NCBI GenBank assembly: GCA_947066105.1 | Contig: CAMSYM010000007.1 | Coordinates: forward strand, 1 to 64,000 | DNA length: 64,000 nucleotides | Direction of reading: 5' to 3' | DNA from: an uncultured Clostridia bacterium | Lineage (GTDB): Bacteria; Bacillota; Clostridia; Christensenellales; Pumilibacteraceae | Shown: positions 1 through 16,781 of the stretch, in pieces | Numbering within the stretch: position 1 is the first letter of the stretch | Layout of the letters: each line of letters begins with the position of its first letter | Translations under genes and position numbers: made by a program | Notes under the pieces: generated by a model | What the model saw: the letters and a program-made list of their open reading frames with translations, nothing else | The model's database searches: none | Told to the model about the DNA's origin: nothing

Positions 1-155
1 AAATAAACGAGTTCTTGGCGAAGTACGGTTTTACCAAAGTGCAACTCATTGAAGCAGGATTTAAGGCTTTAATTGACGAAGCGGCGGAAACGGACACTTC
101 TCTTGCCAAGACAATGGACGGCTACGACGATTTCTTCGTATCGGAGAAAAAGTAA
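1..155 (+). CDS. C-terminal end of an unrecognised protein (partial)
   Basis: An open frame (codons from base 3) runs in from the window edge and stops with TAA at 153-155, giving about 50 residues that end in SEKK. The visible part is a mixed-charge, probably helical tail. I do not recognise the family. It precedes a TnpW-like ORF and a large serine recombinase in the same direction, so it is most likely cargo of the same mobile element. Confidence 0.5.
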   Translation, partial: INEFLAKYGFTKVQLIEAGFKALIDEAAETDTSLAKTMDGYDDFFVSEKK

Positions 156-242
156 CTCTTCTTCCTTGTGGATGGTAGCGGGTATGATATTGGACTATAT
201 CAATTTTAATTAGGAAAGTGCCCGACTTCCCGAAAGGGATGA

Positions 243-2093
<1,851 letters not shown>

Positions 2094-2171
2094 TAAGGAA
2101 CTTAATAATCCCTATGACACCGCTCTTCAACCGCTCCTTTGCTTGTTAACATTATATGCGCATATGAGAAT

Positions 2172-3749
2172 TTATGCTTTGGGACCGGCATTGACGACAG
2201 CAGCGTCGAGATCGTACTTTTTGATGTTCTCGGCAAAGTCCTTTGCAAGCTTTTTGGCGAGCCTGTCGTACTCCGCTTTGTCGCTCCACACGTTTTTGGG
2301 ATTGAGAATATTGCTGTCCACGTTGGGGCAGGTCTTGGGGATCGCAAGCCCGAAGAACGGCTCGGTCTCGTATTCGACGTCGGCAAGCGTGCCGTCGAGC
2401 GCGGCGGTGACGATCGCGCGCGTCGCGGGCAAGCTCATGCGTTTGCCTACGCCGTACGCTCCGCCCGTCCAGCCCGTGTTGATAAGATACACCGACGAGC
2501 CGTGCTTTTCGATCTTTTCGCCCAAAAGCTTGGCGTATACCGACGACGGCAACGGCATGAACGGCGCGCCGAAGCAGGTGGAGAACGTGCTTACGGGGTC
2601 GGTTATGCCGCGTTCCGTACCCGCCACCTTGCTGGTGTAGCCCGATACGAAGTAGAACATAGCCTGCTCTTTTGTGAGCTTAGCCACGGGCGGCAACACG
2701 CCGAACGCGTCCGCAGTAAGGAATATAACGGTCTTGGGGTGCTTGCCTACCGACGGCACGACCTTATTGGGGATAAAGTCTATCGGATACGACACGCGAG
2801 TATTTTCGGTGAGCGAGCGATCGGCATAATCGGGTCGGCGCGTGGTTTTGTCCACCACGACGTTTTCGACGAGCGCGCCGAACTTGATCGCGCCGTAAAT
2901 TTCGGGTTCGTGTTCTTTGCTGAGATCGATACACTTGGCGTAGCAACCGCCTTCGATATTGAATATACCGTCGTCCGACCAGCCGTGTTCGTCGTCGCCG
3001 ATAAGTCCGCGCTTGGGGTCGGCGGAAAGCGTCGTTTTGCCCGTACCCGAAAGCCCGAAGAACAACGCGGTATCGCCCGATCCGTCGAGCGCCATGTTTG
3101 CCGAGCAGTGCATGCCGAGCACGCCCTTTTGCGGCAACAGGTAGTTCATAAGGCTGAACACCGATTTTTTCATCTCGCCCGCATACTTAGAGCCGACAAC
3201 GAGTATGAGCTTTTTGTTAAGGCACAGCAATATCGCCGCTTCGCTGTTGGTGCCGCATTCTTTGGGATCGAGTTTAAGCCCCGGCACGGCGATAAGCGTG
3301 TAATCTTCCTTGAACGACGCGAGTTCGTCCGCCGTAGGACGGATGAGCATGTTGTTCATGAACAGATTTTCGGACGCGTACTCGTTTATCACGCGTACCG
3401 ATACGCGGTATTTGGGGTCTGCGCCCGCAAAACCGTCGAATAGATATACGTTTTTGCCCGACAGATACTCGCCTACCTTTTTATAGATAAGCTCGAACTT
3501 GTCGAGCGGGAATTTTTTGTTTTCCGAACCCCAGCCGATCTTTTCGGACACGCCTTTTTCGTCTACGATAAAACGGTCCTTGGGCGATCTGCCCGTGTAC
3601 GCGCCCGTTTCGACGAGCAATGCGCCCGTATCCATGAGCGTCGACGGCTCGGTTTTAAGCGCTTCCTCGGTGAGTACCGCAGGCGTGAGATTGCGGTCCA
3701 CTTTCGCGGGGTTTTTTATCCCGTACTTTTCAATTCCGTAAGTTTGCAT
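2172..3749 (-). CDS. pckA: ATP-dependent phosphoenolpyruvate carboxykinase
   Basis: It interconverts oxaloacetate plus ATP with phosphoenolpyruvate, CO2 and ADP in the cytosol. In fermenters it often runs in the CO2-fixing direction. The 525-residue protein has the P-loop GLSGTGKTTLS, the metal-binding motif LIGDDEHGW, the substrate motif TGAYTGRSPKDRF near the N-terminus, and the length of the ATP-type (not GTP-type) enzyme. The start is fixed by AAGGAG seven bases before ATG. It is 82 bases downstream of rsmA. The gap contains two TATAAT-like boxes but no convincing -35, so its promoter is unclear. Confidence 0.97.
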   Translation of the reverse strand: MQTYGIEKYGIKNPAKVDRNLTPAVLTEEALKTEPSTLMDTGALLVETGAYTGRSPKDRFIVDEKGVSEKIGWGSENKKFPLDKFELIYKKVGEYLSGKNVYLFDGFAGADPKYRVSVRVINEYASENLFMNNMLIRPTADELASFKEDYTLIAVPGLKLDPKECGTNSEAAILLCLNKKLILVVGSKYAGEMKKSVFSLMNYLLPQKGVLGMHCSANMALDGSGDTALFFGLSGTGKTTLSADPKRGLIGDDEHGWSDDGIFNIEGGCYAKCIDLSKEHEPEIYGAIKFGALVENVVVDKTTRRPDYADRSLTENTRVSYPIDFIPNKVVPSVGKHPKTVIFLTADAFGVLPPVAKLTKEQAMFYFVSGYTSKVAGTERGITDPVSTFSTCFGAPFMPLPSSVYAKLLGEKIEKHGSSVYLINTGWTGGAYGVGKRMSLPATRAIVTAALDGTLADVEYETEPFFGLAIPKTCPNVDSNILNPKNVWSDKAEYDRLAKKLAKDFAENIKKYDLDAAVVNAGPKA

Positions 3750-3831
3750 ATAAACTCCTTTTAAAGGTTGATAACATCAGTCGTTTGCTACATAAACGTC
3801 GTTATAATAAATTATAATCACCGCGTAGCGG

Positions 3832-4656
3832 TCATTCGGTTCCGAACTCCGGATCCCGTATCAATCTCTCCAATTCGATAAGCTTTTCCGTACCCAACTG
3901 CTCGGCGCGCACCGTAGCGCTCTCGCCGAGTTTAGTCAAAGCGCGCAACAGCCCGTCCTTATTTATGCCTGCCGCGGTAAGATTGTTAACGAGCGTCTTA
4001 CGTTTTTGCGCGAAGCACTGTTTTATAAAATCGTCAAGCTCTTCGGATAGCGTCGCGCCCGCTATGCGGTCGAGCTTGATGAGCGCGCTGTCCACTTCGG
4101 GCATGGGGTCGAATTCCCACGATTTGACCACGCGCACGGTCTGCGGCTCAGCCACCGCCTGAACGCTCGCCGAAAGCGCGCCGTAATCGCTCCCGTCGGT
4201 CGCGCATATCCTGTCGGCTACTTCCTTTTGCACAAGGCAGGTTATCGACCCGCACAGCTCCGACTTTAAAAACAACGAGATGAGCGGCGTCGTGATATAG
4301 TACGGCAGGTTGGCTATAACCACGTACGGCTCGCCGACAAGCATATCGACCGTTTCCACGCCCAACTCCAACACATTATTGCTGAACAGCTGTACATTGT
4401 CGAACTCGTTAAGAGTTTCGTCGAGTACTGGGAACAACGTTTCGTCTATCTCGAACGCGCACAAACGTTTGGCGCGCTTGGCTATCGCGCGCGAAAGCGT
4501 GCCCGCGCCCGCGCCGATCTCTACGACCGTCACGCCGTCCGCGCCGCCCGCAACCGCTATCTCGTCCAAAAGATCGTCGTCGTAAATAAAATTTTGACCG
4601 AGCGATTTCTTGAACTTAAACTTATGTTTGGATAAAATTCCCGCGTAATCCGCCAT
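3832..4656 (-). CDS. rsmA: 16S rRNA dimethyladenosine transferase RsmA (KsgA)
   Basis: It transfers four methyl groups to the two adjacent adenines in the 3'-terminal hairpin of 16S rRNA during small-subunit assembly. Seen are the N-terminal KSLGQNF signature, the SAM-binding VVEIGAGAGTLS loop, the catalytic NLPYYIT motif and the usual length (274 residues). A GTG two codons upstream (4662) is an alternative start. Neither start has a well-spaced ribosome site; AGGTGG sits very close to the ATG. A clear promoter is at 4704-4732. Inactivation of this gene in other bacteria gives kasugamycin resistance; the gene is intact here. Confidence 0.96.
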   Translation of the reverse strand: MADYAGILSKHKFKFKKSLGQNFIYDDDLLDEIAVAGGADGVTVVEIGAGAGTLSRAIAKRAKRLCAFEIDETLFPVLDETLNEFDNVQLFSNNVLELGVETVDMLVGEPYVVIANLPYYITTPLISLFLKSELCGSITCLVQKEVADRICATDGSDYGALSASVQAVAEPQTVRVVKSWEFDPMPEVDSALIKLDRIAGATLSEELDDFIKQCFAQKRKTLVNNLTAAGINKDGLLRALTKLGESATVRAEQLGTEKLIELERLIRDPEFGTE

Positions 4657-4703
4657 AACCACCTATCGGCAAAAACGGCAATGCGCCAATCTTTACCGAA
4701 TAT

Positions 4704-4732
4704 ATTGTAACACAAAAAAACAAAAAAGGCAA
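4704..4732 (-). promoter_or_regulatory. Promoter for rsmA
   Basis: On the minus strand, -35 TTGCCT (4727-4732) and -10 TACAAT (4704-4709) are separated by 17 bp. The spacer is a T-rich stretch. It lies about 45 bases upstream of the rsmA start. Confidence 0.65.
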
Positions 4733-4793
4733 CCGAATTATCGTCACTGCGTATCGCGCAACAAAGCTTTTCGTTCGCCTTTTCCACCGCGAT

Positions 4794-5558
4794 CTACCAC
4801 GCGACGAATTCGTTGAGCAACATTTCCGCCAATTCTTCCGCGAGCTTTCCGCGCGAGACTGTCAGCGTCAGTATGTAGGTTTTGGTTTGACTGTTGCGTA
4901 TAAACTGTTCTTGGTGCATTTTCACGCCCGAAAGCGTGTAATCCAACACGACGTGCATTGCGTTTTTGTTCTCGTACTTCTCCACAAAACAAACTACATC
5001 GGAAACCGTATAGCCCATTTCATTATAGGCGTTTTGTATCGTTTTTTCAAACAGCGACGCTTTGGCGGCGAAATATATCTTGCTTTTCTTTTCACTCACC
5101 AGGTTCAAATTAATACTGCCGTCGGCGTTTTGAAAGACCGTCTGCGCGCCCGCAAACGAACTCTCGTTCCAGCTCGACGGATAAACGAATTTAACGTCGT
5201 CCGCGCGGTACGTATCGTACCCGTCGGGAGCTTTTACTGCGATCGCACAGCTTGCGGATATTTCGCCGTTGTCGGGCGAGCGCACCGTTAACACGCCCGT
5301 TCCCGCCGAATGCGCTTTTACGATAAGCTTGCCGTTTTCGACGGTATAGTCTATCAATCGCTCGGACGGCGTAACGAACTCTATCCTGCCGTTTTCGGGA
5401 AACACGTCAAGGTCGAGCGTAGCTTCTTCTCCGCTTTCCAAAACAAGTTCGGTCGCACTGAGCTCTATGCTCTCGGCGGCGACTCCGCATGCGATTAAAC
5501 CGAAACACAGACACAGCGCAAGCGCTAAACAAATTGCCGAGTGAACGATCTTTTTCAT
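4794..5558 (-). CDS. Lipoprotein with Ig-like N-terminal domain
   Basis: The 254-residue product begins with a lipoprotein signal peptide (MKKIVHSAICLALALCLC, then LIAC with Cys at about 27), so it should be anchored to the outer face of the membrane. Residues about 32-110 look like a bacterial Ig-like (Big_2-type) beta domain (SIELSATELVLESGEEATL). The rest (about 115-254) has alternating hydrophobic strands like PsbP/DUF1795-type domains; that resemblance is weak. The start follows AGGAG. It has its own promoter and lies between rsmA and rpoC without sharing their transcription. Function unknown. Confidence 0.75.
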   Translation of the reverse strand: MKKIVHSAICLALALCLCFGLIACGVAAESIELSATELVLESGEEATLDLDVFPENGRIEFVTPSERLIDYTVENGKLIVKAHSAGTGVLTVRSPDNGEISASCAIAVKAPDGYDTYRADDVKFVYPSSWNESSFAGAQTVFQNADGSINLNLVSEKKSKIYFAAKASLFEKTIQNAYNEMGYTVSDVVCFVEKYENKNAMHVVLDYTLSGVKMHQEQFIRNSQTKTYILTLTVSRGKLAEELAEMLLNEFVAW

Positions 5559-5590
5559 ATTTTCTCCTTATACGCAAATATATATGCCGT

Positions 5591-5619
5591 ATTATACCAC
5601 ATCGACCGCTATTTGTCAA
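5591..5619 (-). promoter_or_regulatory. Promoter for the Ig-like lipoprotein
   Basis: Minus strand TTGACA (5614-5619), 17-bp spacer, TATAAT (5591-5596), about 33 bases upstream of the start codon. Both boxes match the consensus exactly. Confidence 0.85.
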
Positions 5620-5679
5620 TATACGATTTAACGGCATATGCGCATATCCGCATTCGTGTCTTGAATACGCAAAATACGT

Positions 5680-5712
5680 AAAAAAGGCACTTGCTTTTCG
5701 CAAATGCCTTTT
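5680..5712 (-). terminator. Rho-independent terminator of rpoBC
   Basis: On the minus strand, AAAAGGCATTTGC pairs with GCAAGTGCCTTTT around a short loop and is followed by a T-run. It begins about 17 bases after the rpoC stop. Confidence 0.9.
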
Positions 5713-5728
5713 AACGGTGTTTACAATA

Positions 5729-9352
<3,624 letters not shown>

Positions 9353-9364
9353 ACCGCTCTCCTT

Positions 9365-13231
<3,867 letters not shown>

Positions 13232-13460
13232 ACAAACTCCTAAAAAGGTTATTTCCGTTTTTCCGAATATTTAATATTCGTCCGACGCGCCCGCGCCGTA
13301 AAACAAGATCACAAATAAGAAAGCGCGACAAAAGCGGAGCGATAACATACCGACCCGCATTCGACGCTTATTGAATGAAAACAGTGATCAACAACCGAAT
13401 CTGCTCTCTTTATTGTAATTTACGCTACGTACGCCATTAGGGCATACTACGCATTTTGTT

Positions 13461-13489
13461 ATTATATCACTCAAAGTCAACCGTGTCAA
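13461..13489 (-). promoter_or_regulatory. Promoter of rpoBC with long leader
   Basis: Minus strand TTGACA (13484-13489), 17-bp spacer, TATAAT (13461-13466). Transcription from here gives a leader of about 220 bases before rpoB (13232-13454), which contains a palindrome at 13264-13280 (CGAATATT/AATATTCG). I see no ORF in the leader. Confidence 0.8.
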
Positions 13490-13631
13490 ATGATTTTATA
13501 CCGTTAAAACAATATTTTCGATAATATTTTAATAAAAGCGCAAAGCACGGCAATATCGACACGCATGCAAACAACTTTTGTCGGCAAAAGTTCTGTTTTT
13601 GTATTACTAAGCAAAGCAAAGCTTTACACAA

Positions 13632-13835
13632 ACACGCGTAGCGTTCTACCGCTTTTATCCTACGCAACAAGGCGTAGCTTTATTCCGTACAAGCGAAGCG
13701 CATTGACTGTTTTTTGTCATCCTTAACAAGAGTAGTGTACCACCGTTTCTTGTCCTACGCAGCAAGGCGTAGCCTTATTCTGAACAAGCATAGTGTATCA
13801 CTGTTTTGTTTCTGAACGTAGCGCACCACTGTTTT
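13632..13835 (+). repeat. Degenerate D-type repeat block, island 1
   Basis: Several decayed copies of a unit of about 55 bp that contains TCCTACG-AGCAAGGCGTAGC, then TTATTC-GAACAAGCGTAGCG and a spacer such as ACCACCGTTT. The second half equals the left arm of the hairpin repeat that follows (13836-13923). Similar blocks lie at 25741-25925 and 43921-44066. No gene is seen between the rpoBC promoter and 14100. Confidence 0.6.
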
Positions 13836-13923
13836 GTCATTCTGAACAAGCGTAGCGCCGTGAAGAATCTCATCTTTATTTATTATTTATAAGGTTGAGA
13901 TTCTTCGCTTCGCTCAGGATGAA
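13836..13923 (+). repeat. A-type hairpin repeat, copy 1
   Basis: Imperfect inverted repeat: the left arm starts GTCATTCTGAACAAGCG and ends GAAGAATCTCATC; the right arm is GAGATTCTTCGCTTCGCTC-GGATGA. A short AT-rich loop separates them. Same element at 25926-26011 and 44067-44147. Confidence 0.8.
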
Positions 13924-13959
13924 AAAATAATATGTTGAATAGTCAAACCACTCCCCCCC

Positions 13960-14098
13960 ATCATCTCGACCGAAACGAGCGTCAGCGAGTGTAGTGGAGA
14001 GATCTAGGCGTTAGCCGCATAACTATAAGTCGACCGTAATTCCGCATTCCGCTTTCCGAATTCCGAATTCTCTCACCCCGCAGGGGTCATTAATTACC
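13960..14098 (+). repeat. B-type repeat, copy 1, with heptamer-like tail
   Basis: The core (13960-14020) is ATCATCTCGACCGAAACGAG, GAGTGTAGTGGAGAGATC and GGCGTTAGCCGCAT; its ends ATCTC and GAGAT can pair. It is preceded by a C7 run. The tail (about 14030-14080) is a degenerate tandem of AATTCCG-like heptamers. The repeat ends at the stop codon of the AAA+ gene, which has no other visible terminator. Confidence 0.75.
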
Positions 14099-14100
14099 GT

Positions 14101-16236
14101 TTATTCCGCCGCCACACCGAACCCTATACGATTTTTCTTTTTGGTATCGAACTTGAATTCGCCGTCGTTGATCGCGCTCGTAAAATCGTTCTTTGTCATA
14201 ACGACCTTCGACAAGCCGTTCAACTGGCAACGCATGGACGCTTTCGCCCAAGTCCGCTCGAACAGATTGCGCACGAACCGCGCGTTACTGAACTCTTTGG
14301 ACGCAAGCACGTCGTCGGGAATGGCGTTGAAATAGTTCTGCGCATCGGCATACATATCCGCATCGCAATCGAACTTCGACGACATCGACTTGAATATTTC
14401 GAAAAGCTGTTCCTTATCGAAATTGGGGAACTCGACGGTATACGGCATGCGGCTGGCAAGCCCCGCATTGCCTTCCGTCATTTTTTTCATATCGTCGGTG
14501 TAGCCCGCCATTATCACTACAAAATCACTGCGGTGATTTTCCATCTCGGCGATAAGCGTGTCGAGCGCTTCGCGCCCGAAATCACGGTCGTTGCCGTCGC
14601 CGCGATACAGCGAATACGCCTCGTCTATAAACATGACCGAGCCGTACGCATCGCGGCACATTCCCGACGTTTTGGGCGCGGTCTCGCCTATGTACCTGCC
14701 GCAGAAATCTCTACCCGAATGCTCGAAGAAGTTCCCGACCGAAAGTATGCCGCGCTCTTTGAGTATCTTGCCCACAATGCGCGCGACGGTCGTCTTGCCC
14801 GTTCCGGGATTGCCGACGAACTGCATATGGATGCACGGGCGCTCCTTGCCCGACTTGACCGCAAGCTCGATCTGCGCGACTATCTCGTTGACGCGCTGTT
14901 CTATACGCTCGCTACCGACCAAACGCTTTAACGATTGTACGCCGTATTCGGACGTGTCGATGCCCGCGCAGATCGGCTCGGCGGCTTTGCCGTTGATACG
15001 CCGCGCTTCGGCGTCCGTCTGGTTTTTATGCTTAACGTCATATAACTGCTTGGCGTAAACAAGCTCCTTGACGACCTTGACTACGGTATCCAAACCGTAA
15101 AATCTGCCGTCGGCGCGTTCGTCGTCTATTCGCGCGAAAAACGCTTGCCACGCCGCTTTCGTTAACGTGTAACCGTAATGCGCGAACGTGCGCTCGGCAT
15201 ACTGTTCGAGTTCGTCGCGGGTATACGGCGGTACAACGACGCTCCGCACGAACAAAATATCGTTAAGCGATCTATACAGCCTGTCCTGCACGTACTTATC
15301 CACATACGGCACGTTGAAAACGGGTATCATCATCGACTGCTTGGACAGCTGTTTGAGAAAATTCTTGAAATACCGACTGTCCGTCGAATTGAGCCATTCG
15401 CTGATGTCTATGCTCAGTATCTGCCCCGCGGCGCTCATCTCCGCCATTTTGAGCATGCGCACGACGCTCTCGAACGGTTCGTCGTCCTCTTTGGCGGGAC
15501 CGAGCGCACACTCTACCACAGGTCGCGCCGTCGCCATCTTTTTTATGCCGGTCGCATCTATAAGCCGAGCGAGCAACGCGAGATCGTCCGAAAGCCCGCA
15601 CCCGTCGTTTACGACGAACAAATAACAGCGCGAAACAAACGCGTCCGTCGTTTTGTTTTTTATAAGTACGGGCGCGACTTCGGCTATCTCGTGACAAAGC
15701 GCTTTAAACTCGGACGAACCGGCGAGTCTGTCGACTTCGCCGAGTATCTCGTCGACCGACGATCTTTTGCTCTCGCCGTCGGCACGTTCGGCGTCTTGCC
15801 CGTTGCCGAAAAATCGCGAATATGCTCCGCCGTGCGGCACGGGATGCGGCTCCGACTGCGTTTCCGCCCGTTCCGACTCCTGCGCCTGCGACATACCGAA
15901 AGCGACCGTCGCGGCGCTCTCGCCCGTCGACGCTTCGCCGCCGATCACGTCGAACTGCTCGTCGGTCAAAATTCGCGCCGTTACGGCAACGCCCGAATCG
16001 TCGAGCGCCGAGCCGTATTCGTCGACGAGCTTGCCGTTGACAGCCGCCGTCGCGCCGCTCTCGTCAAGCTCGGTATCCGCCGCGATCGTTGCGGACACGA
16101 ACGAAGTATCTACTATTTTAGCCGTCGGAAACAGCCCGCACAATATCGCGACCGTACGATCGATCGGCAAAATGTCGTCGTTGCGGTGCTTTAATATCCA
16201 ATCCCCGCCGAAATTAACGGTAAGTTCGAGTTTCAT
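14101..16236 (-). CDS. SpoVK/CbxX-like AAA+ ATPase with long N-terminal region
   Basis: The 711-residue protein ends in a CbxX/CfxQ/SpoVK-type AAA+ module (about 455-700): Walker A GNPGTGKTT, Walker B VMFIDEAY, arginine-finger region LASRMPYTVEF. CbxX members remodel protein complexes; the target here is unknown. The first 450 residues hold an Ala/Glu-rich acidic stretch and what looks like a degenerate ATPase-like domain (YLFVVNDGCGLSDDLALLARLIDATG) without a P-loop. The frame extends ten codons further upstream, but GGGGAGG lies inside that extension, ten bases before the ATG used here. It has its own promoter and no partner genes. Confidence 0.85.
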   Translation of the reverse strand: MKLELTVNFGGDWILKHRNDDILPIDRTVAILCGLFPTAKIVDTSFVSATIAADTELDESGATAAVNGKLVDEYGSALDDSGVAVTARILTDEQFDVIGGEASTGESAATVAFGMSQAQESERAETQSEPHPVPHGGAYSRFFGNGQDAERADGESKRSSVDEILGEVDRLAGSSEFKALCHEIAEVAPVLIKNKTTDAFVSRCYLFVVNDGCGLSDDLALLARLIDATGIKKMATARPVVECALGPAKEDDEPFESVVRMLKMAEMSAAGQILSIDISEWLNSTDSRYFKNFLKQLSKQSMMIPVFNVPYVDKYVQDRLYRSLNDILFVRSVVVPPYTRDELEQYAERTFAHYGYTLTKAAWQAFFARIDDERADGRFYGLDTVVKVVKELVYAKQLYDVKHKNQTDAEARRINGKAAEPICAGIDTSEYGVQSLKRLVGSERIEQRVNEIVAQIELAVKSGKERPCIHMQFVGNPGTGKTTVARIVGKILKERGILSVGNFFEHSGRDFCGRYIGETAPKTSGMCRDAYGSVMFIDEAYSLYRGDGNDRDFGREALDTLIAEMENHRSDFVVIMAGYTDDMKKMTEGNAGLASRMPYTVEFPNFDKEQLFEIFKSMSSKFDCDADMYADAQNYFNAIPDDVLASKEFSNARFVRNLFERTWAKASMRCQLNGLSKVVMTKNDFTSAINDGEFKFDTKKKNRIGFGVAAE

Positions 16237-16281
16237 ATTTGCAAAACCTCCCCTGCAAAAATTCACAATGTTCCGTCAAAT

Positions 16282-16310
16282 AATATACATCAATTTTCGC
16301 GATTTGTCAA
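16282..16310 (-). promoter_or_regulatory. Promoter of the AAA+ gene
   Basis: Minus strand TTGACA (16305-16310), 17-bp spacer, TATATT (16282-16287), about 45 bases before the start codon. Confidence 0.8.
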
Positions 16311-16384
16311 CGGTTTGCGAAATACGCCGAAAATCAAAAAAAGCAATAAAAAATCCCCGCACGCAACGGAGATTTACCGTATAC

Positions 16385-16414
16385 AAAAAACACCCGCAAC
16401 AATTACGGGTGTTT
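16385..16414 (-). terminator. Rho-independent terminator of the zinc-ribbon gene
   Basis: On the minus strand AAACACCCG pairs with CGGGTGTTT around a nine-base loop and a T-run follows. It begins eight bases after the stop codon. Confidence 0.9.
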
Positions 16415-16421
16415 GAATGCT

Positions 16422-16601
16422 CTATCGACGGTCGTTGTTTTTGTTGCGCATTGCGGCGCGCTGTGCCTTGTACGCCTTGCGGCAGTCGGGGCAACGCGTA
16501 GGCTCGTGTTCGAAACCCTTTTCCGCATAAAACTCTTGCTCGCCGGCGGTAAAAGTGAACTCTTTGCCGCAGTCTCTGCAAGTCAATACCTTGTCAGTCA
16601 T
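16422..16601 (-). CDS. Small zinc-ribbon protein
   Basis: A 59-residue protein beginning MTDKVLTCRDCGKEF with a second pair CPDC about 30 residues later, then a basic tail (RKAYKAQRAAMRNKNN). The CxxC...CxxC pattern with FTAGEQEFYAEKGF between is that of the probable zinc-ribbon (zf-trcl-like) family, common in Clostridia and of unknown role. AAAGGAG precedes the ATG. It is a single-gene unit with its own promoter (16706-16734) and terminator, and has a leader of about 95 bases. Confidence 0.88.
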   Translation of the reverse strand: MTDKVLTCRDCGKEFTFTAGEQEFYAEKGFEHEPTRCPDCRKAYKAQRAAMRNKNNDRR

Positions 16602-16705
16602 AATTACGCACTCCTTTTATTATTCAAATTTTAAAAACGACCGGCTAAGGCATCGGGTATGGGTACAGCCACAAACAACAAGCTGTTTCCAAAACTTGTA
16701 TATCC

Positions 16706-16734
16706 ATAATAGCATAATTATTTGTATTTGTCAA
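16706..16734 (-). promoter_or_regulatory. Promoter of the zinc-ribbon gene
   Basis: Minus strand TTGACA (16729-16734), 17-bp spacer, TATTAT (16706-16711). Confidence 0.75.
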
Positions 16735-16781
16735 TAATTTTCATAATGTTTTCAAAACTTATTAAAACACGTTTAGCACAT

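Noticed and set aside
2154-2165. Palindrome ATATGCGCATAT near 2154, with similar sequences near 5640 and 51700.
   Set aside because: Short, AT-rich and in unrelated contexts; occurrence by chance is plausible.
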